This document shows, piece after piece, positions 1 to 12,467 of a DNA stretch of 64,000 bases. Every line of letters starts with the position of its first letter. The first letter of the stretch is position 1. The DNA lies in assembly GCA_025667525.1 (NCBI GenBank), contig CM046875.1:529567079-529631078 (forward strand), given 5' to 3'. Source of the stretch: Glebionis coronaria. Lineage: Eukaryota > Streptophyta > Magnoliopsida > Asterales > Asteraceae. The position numbers were made by a program, and so were the translations under genes. Below the pieces are notes generated by a model. The model had not been told where the DNA came from and made no database searches. It saw nothing but the letters and a program-made list of their open reading frames with translations.

Positions 1-1505
1 TTCACTCTTGTTGGCTAAGTGTGACAATTAGTCTTCCACCCTTTAATTACTTGTCATTTAAATACTTGTCAATTTAATTACCTTGTCTTGCACCTTAAAT
101 TCATTTAATTTCAAGTAAGTTTTCTTTTAATTATTGTCAATCTTTACTTTATCTTGTCAATCTCTTATCTACCTTTCTTATTCTTTGATTTATGTGTTTA
201 TGTTTATGTTCAAGTTCATGCTTTTATTTTGATCCAAGTGGTTTTTGATTATTGTGGTAAAAGTTGATTGATTTCGTGTTTTTAATTGCTTGTTGATGTT
301 TATTCATTGATTCGTTAACTGTTTATTATTATCCGTGTGTTTGATTTGGTTATTTTATTATTATATCTGCTGCTACTGTTCTCCTTGTTCTTCGGGAGTG
401 TTTGCCTTGTTTCTGTATTTCCAGAAAAAGTTCCGAACCAAGGAAAGGATAGAAGGCTTCATTCGGAAGTCCCAAGTTCCGAATCAAGGAGTTTCATTCG
501 GAAGTCCAAAACTTCCGAACCAAGGAGCTTCATTCGGAACTTCAAAAGTTCCGAACCAAACTTGTTCATTCGGAAGTCAAAACTTCCGAACCAAGACCCT
601 TCATTCGGAAGTCCAAAACTTCCGAACCAAACATACTCATTCGGAACTCCAAAGTTCCGAACCAAGGGTTTCATTCGGAACTTTTCAAAAAGTTCCGAAT
701 CAACTCAAAGTTCCGAATCAAGGACCAAAGTTCCGAATAAAGGCTGTTCATTCGGAAGTCAAAAACTTCCGAGTCAAGGCTTCATTCGGAAGTTCTAAAC
801 TTCCGAACCAAGGGAAATCTTCCGACTCAAGATAGGTTCATTCGGAAGTTCTAAACTTCCGAATCAAAGGGCTTCATTCGGAAAACTTCCGAATCAAGGG
901 GTGACCAAAACTTCCGAATCAAGGCAGATTTACAAGTTCCGAATCAGTAAAGTTCCGAATGAAGGATTGTTTTGGATAAGTGACATATTCAGATCAATTT
1001 GTTCCGGATCAAGGATTTTGGTAATTTTACAAGTAAAGAAGAATCATTTCAACCAAAGGTGACAGTTAGGACGAGTGATTATTCCAAACGAAGGTTTATT
1101 CTGAATGAGCTGTATTCAGGTTCTTATTAGCTTTTGTCTTTGATTTTTATTTTCAAGCTTTATTTTTCTTGCCTTTTATTTAATTGCACTTTTAGATTAT
1201 TTGCTTTAGTTTTAGCCGCACTTTAAGTTTGCCTTAGATAGATTTAAGTTTACGTCATTTTACTTTAGTGCCTTTAATTTTAGTCACGTTTTTAAATACT
1301 TGCATTTTATTTTAATTAGACTTAGATTTACTTTAAGAGCACTTTTACTTTAATTGTTTTGCACCTTTTAATTTTAAAACACTACAACGACACATCTTTT
1401 GATTCCACCAAAATAAAACGAAGTCACACATAGAGAACTAAGATCAATTCGATTAGATTGGAACAATGAACTTAATTTTCTTACTAGGTAAAAACTGTGT
1501 ATCAC
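1..1505 (+). mobile_element. Truncated LTR (family B) of Athila-like Ty3/gypsy element
   Basis: This non-coding stretch is homologous to the LTR at 17119-20129. The first bases match about 17575 onward, just after that LTR's TATA box, and the similarity runs to about 1494-1505 (compare the tract near 1371-1490 with 18868-18980). The 5' end lies outside the window and the 3' end is replaced abruptly by LTR family A at the shared bases CTCAG. It therefore looks like the 5' LTR of an outer element cut by deletion or recombination. It holds a dense array of short palindromic motifs, listed separately. No ORF in it is credible. Confidence 0.6.
430..960. repeat. Tandem array of TTCCGAA / TTCGGAA palindromic units in LTR-B
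   Basis: By eye I count about 16 TTCCGAA and 11 TTCGGAA cores in roughly 530 bp. They are mostly arranged as an inverted pair (TTCGGAAGT, a few bases, ACTTCCGAA) followed by a CAAGG-like spacer, at a period of about 30-35 bp. The overlapping ORFs on both strands arise only from this repeat. Similar motifs recur in the LTR copies at 18090-18545 (degenerate) and 55668-55912, so the array belongs to this LTR family. Its position within the LTR suggests an enhancer-like or structural role, but that is inference. Confidence 0.9.
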
Positions 1506-3887
1506 TCAGCTCAAACAATCCAGGGCCTGGATGTAGGTCTTGGAGGTTTGCATCTTCTCCCTTTTCATTTTCTCTTTAAATTTCTGAATATTTGTGATTT
1601 TTGCTTGATTGTTCTTGAATCAGTGTTTTTATGGTTGATTATTGTTTATCTGGTATTCTTTGATGTTTATGAGTTGTTATCGACTTGATTTGTGGGTTAA
1701 ATCTGGATAATCCTTTGAAAATTTGTCAAAACAGGTTTTTAAGGGGTGTTTGGGTTAACTGCATAAGCAGGTTTTGAGGCTTGTTGAGTGGTTTTTTGTT
1801 GTTGCTATTTGTTGGTACTTGTTTACCTGGTGTACTTGGTCATTTGTATGCAGGTTTTGTGGTTTGAAACACCTAGATTCATAAAAAGGCTATAAAATCT
1901 TGTTTAATTGATATTTTTGGTTGTGGTTTTAGGAAACCTAGATCTAATCATAGACTAGGGTTAACAAGTGATTAAACTAGGTTAATAACATCAGGGAAAG
2001 AGATTTGGATGCTTGAAATTGGATTTAGTGTCAATTAGATCAACAAAAGTTTCTACATATTCACCTTGTTCTTATCAGTAACTGTTGGTGCTTGATTCTG
2101 CTTATTCATCTTGTTTCAGTGCTTGATTTAAGTTTGTTTGTGCTTATTCATAGTTTATATAGCTTGTGTATGCATCTGGTTGAATTTGGAGTGCTTATTC
2201 ATGCTATATCTGCTTATTTGTGCATAACTGCTTATTTCCCATATATGTGCTATATCTGGTGACTGTTTGCTTATTCTGGGCTTATTGTGTGAACCAAATT
2301 GTGATTTTCTTGTTGATATTGACTCCTTGTGATTCACTAATCACAAGGGTGCCCTTGTTTCCAATTGAATCATACTAAATCTCTCTAAAAAGCTTGGTCA
2401 AATAGTCAAAGCAATGGGAACTCCTTTCCCCTGCTGCTAGCCACTGCTAGTGTTAATTGGGTTTCAGCTTATCATTAAGCTATAATAGCTTATTTTAACC
2501 AGCAACAACTTGGATATTGTAATAGGTGCTCATTATTTCACCCATTTGTTCATACTGGAGCAATTGGTGGGTTGACTTTAGGGTTTGACTAGAAAACCAA
2601 CTTAATTGACTTTTTCATAAGTGCTTATTGGCTTATTCTGGCTTATTAGTTTAGCTTATTGGAATTTTGTTGATTTTTTTGGCTTATTGAGTTGATTTGT
2701 GACATTTTGCAAGTTGAATCAAGTCCTGAGGTGCCCTAATTCTCAAACCCGACTATTTTGTCGTTTTGTGAAATTGTACTTTGCTTATTTCTGGCTTATT
2801 GAGTGTGCTTTTTCAAAATTTCTTTTTACAGATCTCTTAAGCATCCCAAAAGAAGGTTGTGTGTCAAATTAGAGCTTATGGCATTAGCTTATTGCTTAAT
2901 GGGCTAAAAAGCCCAATAAGGATAAGCTGTTTGCTTAATAAGCTGTGATAAGCTCACTTTCAGCTTTTGGGCCTTTAGAGTTTTGTGTTTAGAATTAAAT
3001 TTTGAGTCATATTGGGCTTTTCCAAGTCAATTGGGCCAAGTTTGACTTTTTGGGCTAAAAAGCCCATTTAAGTGGACTGTTTTTGGTTTTGGCCCATTTG
3101 AGGGCCCAATAGGGGTATTCTGGTCATTTCACTTTCATTTTCTGTTTATTTAGGTTAAAATAAACTAGTTTGCAAGTTTTTAGAATTTTTTTATAATTTT
3201 TGGATTTTTAATATTATTTTAATATTATTATTCAAATTTCACATTTTCCAACTTTTTACATTTTTCTTAGCTTAAATACATTAAAATAGGAATTTTGCAA
3301 CTTTTAGAATAATTTTATCATCTTTAGATTAATTTTTGTAATTATTTTAAGTTTTTATAGTTTTAAATCATTTTAAATAGTTTTTCTTAGTTTAAAAAAT
3401 TTCTAAAAATAGTTTTTAATCTTTTTAGGTCATTTTAGAGGTTTACCAATTGAAAAATCTTTATTTTGGCTTTTTGATAATTAATTTGATTTTTAGGGCT
3501 TTAATTAGCATTTAAAAATTGAATATTTAATTAATTAAAAGGTTTGAAAAAGTTTTGATCATTGGTGAATTCTTAGTTTATTTATTTTGATTTTTGATGA
3601 GTTTTGGTAATTTTTAGAATTAGTTTTTATTTTAGCTTATTTTATGGTTTTACGTTTTGTCGTCGTAGTAATTAATTTCACGTCTTCGTCATCTTCTTTT
3701 CTCATCCCCTTCTAACCAATATTAATCTCAAATCATTTACATCTTAGTCACACACATATACCTCCTTGGGAAACGAACTTGAACTTCATCATTGGGTCAT
3801 TTGTACACGGTTTTCCTAAACCGTCGTATTTAATACTTTCCTTATTTACCCTCCTTTTCCTAAAGGTGTGGTAAAACTCTACAATCA
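1506..3887 (+). repeat. 5' LTR of element A, truncated at its 5' side
   Basis: This matches the 3' LTR segment 13836-15942 nearly base for base over long stretches, ending in ...CTCTACAATCA in both. The first 1368 bp of the 3' LTR (12468-13835), which contain the TATA box and the AATAAA signal, are missing here. This copy keeps about 263 bp (roughly 2428-2690) that are absent from the 3' LTR near 14748. It is rich in repeated GCTTATT words. Tail sequence after about 3140 is AT-rich and non-coding. Confidence 0.88.
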
Positions 3888-3890
3888 TTT

Positions 3891-3908
3891 TGGCGCCGCT
3901 GCCGGGGA
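3891..3908 (+). other. Primer binding site, tRNA-Asp type
   Basis: TGGCGCCGCTGCCGGGGA lies three bases after the LTR end. It is complementary to the 3' end of plant tRNA-Asp with one difference (GCT instead of GTT). This primer choice and spacing are typical of Athila elements. Confidence 0.9.
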
Positions 3909-4642
3909 GGTGTGTCGTGATTAATTTGTCTTGTTGTTTTTAATATTAACCATAAAAAGTATTTGTATTAGTAGAAATCTACTAATACGTAATATCGGTT
4001 TTATTGGTTTTTCTTGTGAAATTATTATTACTATATTGTATTAAGTATCACAACAAATACAAAATATCTCCAAAAGTGTGAAAACACAACCTTAATTGGG
4101 ATTTGATCTCCTAATTATTGTATTCGAATCTCAAACAAAAAGAAAAAGGCAAAAATAGATAAATACTTTCGTGAAGCTCGATTTTGAAAAATACAAACTA
4201 TAAAGGTGGGTATAAGGCGGGTATTATAAAATATACCCTAAGGAAAAAGGCTCTTAAGTGCTTCGCGCCGCCTCGTTTCCCCGCTTGCTTGTGAGTATTT
4301 TGAGATTGAAGGCTAATCGAGGGTTTTGCCGCCCAAAGTATTATTACGTATAATATATTTGCTTGTTTTCTTTGTGATTAAACCCTCTTGAACAATTTGG
4401 TTTTCACCAAAGTTCTAAAGTCATTCGAAGGCGTTCACTCCACGTGATCGTTTTCATTCCTTTGAGGCTTCTTTAATCAAGAGTTTGATTCGAGGAGAGA
4501 TTTGGTAGATTGTTGTCTACGAAGATACACCAAAATCCAATTTTTTTTTAAAAACAATCAAAAACACAAAAAAAAATTTGAAAATTCACAAAACACCTAA
4601 AAAAGAATCTTCTTTGCTCACCTCCCATTCTTCGTGAAGTTT
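3909..4642 (+). other. Untranslated leader of element A
   Basis: This is about 730 bp between the primer site and the gag ATG, AT-rich with no supported ORF. It ends in an A-rich stretch (about 4540-4605) just before gag. A packaging signal is expected here in this class of element, but none can be recognised by eye. Confidence 0.6.
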
Positions 4643-6605
4643 ATGATCACTCGTAATCAAGCAAAACGAGCTCGTAAACGTCTTCAAAAGCAAGCCGATC
4701 AAGAGACGTTGATTGAAGAACAAACTCCAATTGTTGAACCTATTGTAGAACAAGAAGTCGTCATGGCTAATCGTACTATGATGGAGTTGCTACAAGCACC
4801 CACCGAGGGTTTTGGAGAGGCCATTGTGATTCCCGCTATCCTTGCGGAGAATTTCGAGATTAAGACGGGTTTAATGTCTGTTGCAAGCTAATAAGTTTAG
4901 AGGTCATGAGAAAGACAACCCGCATTATCACATTAGGAATTTTAATCGTCTCACCGCTACTAGCAAGTTTAAGGATGTTCCACATGACGCCATTAAGATG
5001 ATGTTGTTTCTATACTCGTTAGATGGACCCGCTAAAATTTGGCTTGAGAAAGAACCGCCAAATTCAATTTTGACATGGGGTGATCTCGTTTCTAAGTTTG
5101 TGAACAAGTTTTTTCCACCATCTAAAACAGCACATTTGAAAAATGAGATTTCAAGATTTGTGCAAAGAAATAATGAAAGTTTTTCAATGGCATGGGAACA
5201 CTTTAAAGAAATGTTACATGAATGTCCACACCATGATTTTTCGGAATTGCATCAAATTGATACTTTTTATAATGGGCTTAATGATCATGAACGAGATTAC
5301 TTTAATGCCGCCGCGGGTGGTAATTTTTTGTGCAAAACGACCGATGAAGCTTTAAAGATTATCGAGAACAGATCTAAGGTTTATAGCCCTCGTAGCACAC
5401 CGAGTGTTGCCAATTTAGGTTCGTCATCGTCGTTATTGTCTCGTAGCATTAATGCCTTACATGATGAAGCTAATGAGGAAAATCGGTTTTTTGATAGATT
5501 TGCTAATCTTATGTCCCATTGGAAAGCTCAAGAAGCTTCAAATTCCACTTCGATTAAAGCGGTTGCTAAGAGTTGTTTGTCTTGTGGTGGAGCTCATGAT
5601 ATTTCCGAGTGCATTACCGCGGATGGTAACACTTCGAGTGCTTATGTAGCAACGGGAACTTACAACCAAAACGGCCAAGGTTCCCGCCAAAATCAAGCTC
5701 CACCAAATCAAAATGCTAATAACTATCGAAACAACAACCAAGGTGGTAATTACCAAGGCAATTCACGTAACTACAACAAAGGGAATTATCAATGTGGGAA
5801 TGGACAAGTGACTAATCAAAACCAAAACCGTGATTTTCAAAACACTACACAAGGTTTTCAAAATGCTCACACTAAAAATCTTCAAGGAGAATTTTTGGAT
5901 TATGCTAAATCAAATGATGCTAAATTTGATAACATGCAACGTGAGATGATTAGCTTAAGATCCGAGTTGAAAAACGAGCTTAAAAACGAACTTGCTAATG
6001 AACTTAAAACTCATGCAAATAAAATGGAAGGAAATGTTCAACGTCTTCAACAAAATCAACAAAATATGGAACAAGGACAACATGAGATTAAGCAAGAATT
6101 GTTAAAAGCGGATGCTAGCAATCAAAATTTGAGGACCGAATGGCAAAAATGTTTGAAGCAATCATGTGTAAACCCTCTTCCTCGGGTGGTCTTCCTAGTG
6201 ATACCATTGCAAACCCGAAGGGAGAAATGAAGGTTATTACTACACGAAGTGGTAAAACTTTCAAGGAACCAATCTCTCGTCCAAGTATTTCTACGAAGAA
6301 GGAAATCGAGAAAGAACCCGAGGTGGTGGTCGAAAAGGAGCATATTACAATCCCACGAAGTACCGCTCAAACCACACCTACGGTTGAACCAATACCAATT
6401 ATGGAACCCGAGATTCCAAGGCCGTTGCCTAATGTCCAACCCACACCACCCTTACCTTACCCTTCGAGACGAAACAAAGAGAAATTACAAGAACGTAACA
6501 AACAACAAATCGAGCTTTTTATAAAATGTTTCAACAAGTGCATTTTGATGTGAGTTTAGCCGACGCGTTGTTATATATGCCTCGTTTCGCTTCCACTTTA
6601 AAAGT
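4643..6605 (+). pseudogene. gag: gag pseudogene of element A
   Basis: Gag would form the virus-like particle that packages the element RNA. I start at the ATG at 4643 (MITRNQAKRARKRLQ...) because the upstream GTG is not a plant start. The first segment ends at 4891. The frame shifts near 4885 and continues to 6230 with the retrotransposon gag core (AIKMMLFLYSLDGPAKIWLE, near 4994-5053), an Asn/Gln-rich stretch and a Lys/Glu coiled-coil-like stretch (about 5895-6100). It then shifts near 6137 into a frame reading LPSDTIANPKGEMKVITTRSG, an Athila-like gag-pro linker. Another shift lies near 6520. The second segment has one CxxC pair (SCLSCGGAHD) but no complete CCHC knuckle that I can see. Clearly non-functional. 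Confidence 0.82.
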
Positions 6606-7095
6606 ATGATGAGCGATAAGCAAAAGCTTTCAAAGCTTGCTAATTGTTCTTCGGTTTATCTTAACCGCATACCGGAAAAAGTTGGTGACCCCGGAAAGTT
6701 CTCATTCCTTGTGACATACAAGATATGAAAGAATGCCTCGCCTTGGCCGATCTTGGTGCGAGCATTAATTTGATGCCATTTTCCATTTGGAAATCGCTTT
6801 CGCTTCCGGCTCTTATTACTTCGAACATGTCTATCGAGATGGCCGATCATTCTACGATTTTAGCATGTGGAGTAGCCGAAGATGTTTTCGTGAAAGTGGG
6901 GAAGTTCTACTATCCCGTTGATATTATAGTAGTTGACATCCCCGCGGATCCTCAAGTTCCTCTAATTTTAGGTCGTTCATTTTTAGACACCTCGAGATCG
7001 CTTATCGACGTTCATGCAAGAACTATCACTTTGAGATTCAACGAAGAGGAACTTGTTATAAACAGTACTCAAACCAAAACCTTCTCATGTTTATG
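6606..7095 (+). pseudogene. Aspartic protease domain of element A
   Basis: This retropepsin-like domain would cleave the Gag-Pol polyprotein. The clearest open segment starts at 6725 and ends at 7120. It contains the active-site motif ALADLGASINLMP (Asp-Leu-Gly-Ala) and the second conserved block VPLILGRSF followed by LIDV. The preceding PEKVGDPGKF block (about 6670-6700) is in another frame, so a frameshift lies near 6703. A second shift near 7090 separates the protease from RT, and downstream Athila-like coding sense resumes in the RT frame before 7131. The catalytic Asp is kept. Confidence 0.82.
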
Positions 7096-8252
7096 CAATC
7101 GCTACCATCAATCACATTGACATAGTTGATGTGGTTTGCGATGAGTTTTCACAAGAAGTGTTAGGTTTTTCTGATAGCTCGTCAAGTGGCAATCCCACTA
7201 TTTTGGATCCGATTCTTGCTAATTCTACACCAAATCTCACTCCATTCCAAGGAGGCGATCTCACTTCAAATGAAATCGACAATGAAGATGAGGTGTTGAT
7301 TAGTGATGATACTTCTATTCCACCATTTCTTCCGCCGATGGAAGTTATGAGTGTTGAACCAAAATCTTCAATCGAGGAACCACCTATCCTTGATTTGAAA
7401 GATCTTCCTTCTCACCTTGAATACGCATTCTTGGAAGGTGATGAAAAGTTGCCGGTTATTATTGCCAGAGGTCTTGCTAATGATGAAAAAACCGAGCTCT
7501 TGAAAGTTCTTAAAGCTCATAAAGTGGCAATTGCGTGGAAAATTTCCGACATTAAGGGTATTGACCCAAAATTTTGTACTCACAAGATTTTAATGGAGGA
7601 GGACTACAAACCCGCAATTCAAAGTCAAAGAAGGGTGAATCCCAAAATTCACGATGTCATTAAAAAGGAGGTTCTTAAACTCCTTGACGCGGGAATGATT
7701 TATCCTATCTCCGATAGCCCATGGGTAAGCCCAATCCATTGTGTCCCTAAAAAGGGAGGAATGACCGTTGTGCCTAATGAAAACAACGAGTTAATTCCCA
7801 CTCGTGTTGTGACCGGTTGGAGGGTGTGTATTGACTACCGGAAGTTAAATGACGCCACTCGTAAAGACCACTTTCCTTTGCCCTTCATGGATCAAATGTT
7901 GGAGCGACTCGCGGGAAATGAATTCTATTGCTTTTTAGATGGTTTTTCCGGTTACTTTCAAATCCCTATCGACCCTCGTGATCAAGAGAAGACTACGTTT
8001 ACGTGTCCTTATGGAACGTTTGCTTATCGAAGGATGCCTTTCGGACTTGGTAATGCACCAGGTACGTTTCAACGGTGTATGATGGCAATTTTTCACGATA
8101 TGATCGAGAAGTCGATGGAAGTGTTTATGGATGACTTTTGGGTATTTGGCAATTCGTTCACGTCGTGTTTATCTAATCTCGAGCAAATGTTAAAACGTTG
8201 TGAAGAAACCAATCTTGTGCTTAATTGGGAAAAATTGTCATTTTATGTGTAA
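7096..8252 (+). pseudogene. pol: Reverse transcriptase domain of element A
   Basis: This is the Ty3/gypsy reverse transcriptase, which would copy element RNA into DNA. In order, the frame shows a linker rich in acidic and proline residues (7131-7420), SPWVSPIHCVPKKGG (about 7718), WRVCIDYRKLN (about 7819), LDGFSGYFQI (about 7938), PFGLGNAPGTFQRCM (about 8037) and the catalytic FMDDFWVFG (about 8126). The two metal-binding Asp residues are present. The Trp after FMDDF is unusual, since Athila copies I know usually have Ser there. The frame ends at 8252 because of a single-base shift near 8235, and the sense continues in the next segment. Confidence 0.9.
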
Positions 8253-10299
8253 ACAAGGAATCGTCTTAGGACATAAGGTCTCGAAAGCGGGGATTGAGGT
8301 CGATAAAGCTAAGGTAGACGTCATCGCCAAGTTACCTCATCCCAAAACCGTTAAGGGAGTTAGGAGTTTCCTAGGCCACGCGGGCGTTTATCGTCGTTTC
8401 ATCAAGGACTTTTCGAAAATCTCTCGACCTATGACACACCTTCTCGAGAAGGATGCTCCTTTTAATTTCAATGAGGATTGTGTTAGAGCTTTCGAAACAC
8501 TTAAAAGGAAACTTACCGAAGCTCCCATTCTTGTTGTTCCTAATTGGGAATTACCCTTTGAAATCATGTGCGATGCAAGTGATTATGCTATAGGGGCCGT
8601 CTTAGGGCAACGTTATGAAAAGCATTTCCGTCCTATCCACTATGCTAGTAAGACGATAACCGGGGATCAATTAAAGTACACCACAACGGAAAAGGAATTC
8701 CTTGCCGTGGTCTATGCTTTTGAGAAATTCCGACCTTATCTCGTCTTAACTAAAAGCATCGTGTATACCGACCATTCGGCTATCAAGTATCTCTTAGCTA
8801 GGCAAGATGCTAAGCCGAGATTGCTTCGTTGGATGCTCCTCCTCCAAGAATTTGATGTCACCGTGCTTGACAAAAAAGGAGCCGAGAATCTAGCGGCCGA
8901 TCATCTCTCTCGTCTAGAAGATCCTCACAAAGATGTTTTCGAGAACAAGGAAATCACCGAAACATTTCCTCTCGAGACTCTCGGTGTAGTGAACTCTAAA
9001 GACACCACCCTATGGTTTGCCGACATTGCAAATTACCATGCGGGCAATTTCATAATCAAGGGTATGACGACACAACCAAAGCGTAAATTCTTTCGTGACG
9101 TCAAGTTCTATTTTTGGGACGACCCTTATCTCTTTCGGGTTTGTCCGGATCAACTCGTTCGACGTTATGTTTTTGGTGCCGAAGCTTCTAACATCCTTAG
9201 AGCTTGTCAAGAGGGACCCACGGGTGGTCACCATGGTGCTAATCTCACGGCTAAGAAAGTGTTCGATGCCGGCTTCTTTTGGCCTTCTATCTATCGTGAT
9301 GCACACGCACTTGTGAAGTCGTGTGATTCGTGCCAACGTCAAGGAAAATCGTCTCAACGTGATGAAATGCCGCAAAACATAATTCAAGTGTGTGAGATTT
9401 TTGACATATGGGGTATAGACTTTATGGGGCCGTTCCCATCGTCTCATGGTAACAAGTATATCCTCGTCGCGGTGGACTACCTTTCTAAGTGGGTGGAAGC
9501 TAAGGCTTTACCTACTAATGATGCTCGTGTGGTAGTGAAGTTTTTGAAACAACTATTCTCTCGGTTCGGAACCCCTCGTGCTATTATAAGCGATCGTAGA
9601 ACCCATTTTTATAATGACCAATTCGAGAAGGTCTTAAAGAAATATGGAGTTACTCATCGTCTTTCTACGGCTTATCACCCGCAAACGAGTGGGCAAGTCG
9701 AGGTTTCGAACCGAGCTTTGAAGAGGATTTTAGAAAGGTCGATTGGAGAAAACCGTGCTTCATGGTCTGACAAACTCGATGACGCTTTATGGGCCTTTAG
9801 GACCGCTTATAAGACACCTATCGGTTGCACTCCTTATAAGTTAGTCTATGGGAAGAATTGTCATTTGCCCATTGAATTGGAGCACAAGGCATATTGGGCC
9901 CTTAAGCATGCAAACTTTAACTTGAAGACCGCGGGAGATCACCGGAAAATACAATTGAATGAATTAGATGAATTACGAGACAATGCTTATGAAAATGCAT
10001 TGATTTTCAAAGAGAAGACTAAAAAGTTTCATGATGCAAAGATTAAAAACCGGCTTTTTAACGTTGGTGATCAAGTGTTACTTTTTAACTCTCGACTTAA
10101 GATATTTTCCGGGAAATTGAAATCTCGTTGGTCGGGTCCTTTCACCGTTACACAAGTGTTTCCTTATGGGACCATCGAGCTAGCTCAAGATGATGGTCCT
10201 AACTTCAAGGTGAATGGACATAGGCTTAAGCACTACTTTGGTGGGGAAATTCCTTCAATGGTTGACCTCGACCAAGTCACCTTCCCTAGTGATAATTAG
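8236..10299 (+). pseudogene. pol: RT end, RNase H and integrase of element A
   Basis: This open frame of nearly 700 codons (open from 8200) continues Pol. It starts with the RT tail ([15 protein letters not shown]). RNase H follows: [15 protein letters not shown] (about 8569), [25 protein letters not shown], then the [10 protein letters not shown] end. Integrase has its zinc-binding HH...CDSCQRQ (about 9227-9345), the DDE core with Asp in WGIDFMGPF (about 9410), Asp in IISDRRTHF (about 9583) and Glu in [12 protein letters not shown] (about 9690), and a C-terminal domain ([12 protein letters not shown], then KSRWSGPF). Ser-Asp-Arg-Arg replaces the usual Ser-Asp-X-Gly, which may weaken the core. 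This is the least damaged part of the element. Confidence 0.92.
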
Positions 10300-12458
10300 C
10301 ATTGAGGTGATCGAGTCGAGCTCATGACTCGGTAATCAAAAACGAGGTGCCTCGTGGGGGAGATGCCATGCTTATCCTTTTATGCTTACTATTCACTAAT
10401 GAGGGGACTTATACCCTTCAAACTCGTTGTTTCGTGGTTGTTTGTGATTGTGTTATCTAGATCATCATCATCTACGATTGAAGACTCTCGTGTTCGTTTA
10501 CGTGAGCCTCCATCGTTTGCTTGAAGAAGTTTTTTCACGAATTCATTGACATATCCTTTATTGTTCTAACAATTATCTTTTAGCATACTTAATAAACGGC
10601 TTTAGATATATTGTTGATCACCCTTTCCATGCTAGATCCTAAGCATTCGATTCTTCGTCTCTAGTATGGGGGTGCTCCACCTTTAGACTCGAAACATTGA
10701 GGACAATGTTTACTTTTAGTATAGGGGGTGAATAGATACTTGCTTTGCTACGCCCTCACGCTTTCCAACTTTCAATGTTTTGTTTTGTTGCTAATAAGGC
10801 TAAAAATGGCCAAATTTTAAAAATTTTCTTAGTTTTCATAAGTGTTTTTAAGACACGAATGTATATATTCCGATGGGTAGAATAAGAGCTAATTTTTGAC
10901 TTGATGGGCATTTGGAGCCATTTACATTCCTTAACCCGCTCAATTCAAGTTTTGCTAGACTTTTATATAGGGAGCTTTAAAACGCGAAAGTCTTAGCTCA
11001 TACGGGTTAAGGACAAGAACTTTTCGCAAGTTCCTATAATTGATCCTAGAAAGTCACTTATCAAGGGAACTATAAAATGCATTCTCTAAACTTGAAAAAG
11101 TCCAAGAAAGTGCAAGATCCTATAGGTGGCTTGAAAACCCAAAACTTTGATTTGATATAGTCTTTATGAAAGCTAATCCACATTTGGCTCAATTTTGACT
11201 TGCATGGCTAAGTATTCACGAGTCTCTTTAATTAGAGGTCTTTATATAGTGAAGAACGAGAGATGATAGAGTTAGACAAGTGATCATGCTAAACGTAGAA
11301 CATGAAAATGTTCTTTAAAAAACTCATATGTTTTTAATTGTGGCTTTTTCTTCCCATAAGATCAATGCATTAGGAATAAAAATAATTGCAATAAGTAAGG
11401 TCGTACGATTTGAAAGGTTACTTAGCCTCTAGCGCAAGATCGTTTAAAAGTTGCTCGGGGTTGAATAGAGTTCATAGCCAATGCATAACTTATTGAAGCG
11501 GGACGCAAAGATTGGTGATGATCCAAAAAGGCCCTAACAAGGCATGAGGAGCTCTATTTTTGCTAAAGATCCAAGATGATGTGAAGTATCATTATTCCTA
11601 AATCAATATGAAGGATCGAGACACACGACAAAAAGCAATTACTCCCCTAAAGATCATGGAGAAAGTCTATCCAAAAAGACCCTTACAAGGTATGAAGATA
11701 AATATATCCAAGTCCGAAAAGGAGGCGGATCGTTGTATATCAAAGTCCAAAATAAAGATTGAAGAAAAATGATGAAGTCGTGGTCCAAAATGAAGAATCT
11801 CTCAAAAACGTCAAGTGAAGAAATTCCAAATACATGAAGAGAAGACCATAATTTCAAGAACGTCTTCCCAAGAATTGAAGTATGAAATACATACCAAATA
11901 TCGGTCCGAGAAAGGTCTCAAATCGTGAAACGAGTTATGCCAAGATATGAACTTAAGGAGATACACGAGAAGCCGTTTTAAAAGATTTTGTCCTTCGGCT
12001 AACTATTGATTAAATCGTGCTACTTTGCTTTCGGACTAATAACTACTCAAATAAGTCAATATGAATCACTTGTGATCCATGACAAATAGTTAAAAAATGC
12101 TAGTAACCCATTTCTTTTTATAATAACTAGGATTGCGGGGAGAAAAAGTATTACACAATTTGGACGTATGAGTAGTGTTAGCATTGTGACTTGTACCAAC
12201 AATGATCTCGTTTTTGCACTTAGTATGGAATGTATGACAATCAAGGATGAAAAAGTTTACTCTAAGGGACATTTACTTGTTTCTATTCTTTGACCCTAAA
12301 AGTCACATTCGTGATGAAAATCATACATTATGTCTTTACACATCTACGTAGTATTGTTACAAGTCTTTTACTCTTCAATAAAGGTTAATAAAATTGAACT
12401 TTGGTGATGCTTAGATACTTTGTTCTAGCATTGCGTGAGGGCACGACAATGGCTTAGT
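10300..12458 (+). other. 3' non-coding tract of element A
   Basis: About 2.16 kb lie between the integrase stop and the polypurine tract. Athila elements often carry an env-like ORF here, but no ORF longer than about 70 codons on either strand makes sense. The part from about 11212 to 12458 is homologous to 15943-17106 beside LTR-B. The shared landmarks are a repeated phrase near 'aaggccctaacaaggcatgag' and the tract 'gatcgtttaaaagttgctcgg'. It is therefore a conserved 3' region of this lineage and not unique host DNA. Confidence 0.75.
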
Positions 12459-12467
12459 ATGAGGGAG
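12459..12467 (+). other. Polypurine tract of element A
   Basis: ATGAGGGAG lies directly before the LTR start TGATGAGATGG. It would be the primer for plus-strand synthesis. It is short and starts with one pyrimidine, which is acceptable for this lineage. Confidence 0.7.

Noticed and set aside
335..835. ORFs of 150-166 codons rich in SEPRSFIRK-type repeats, and one on the minus strand
   Set aside because: They only translate the TTCCGAA array of LTR-B in several frames. No start context or family similarity.
430..960. Heat-shock element array (GAAnnTTC)
   Set aside because: The cores TTCCGAA and TTCGGAA have one base between TTC and GAA, not two, so they do not fit the heat-shock element.
430..960. 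CRISPR-like array
   Set aside because: Plant nuclear context, irregular spacers and degenerate repeats, inside an LTR.
10300..12458. env-like ORF expected in Athila elements
   Set aside because: No ORF of suitable length, signal peptide or transmembrane segment in this tract.
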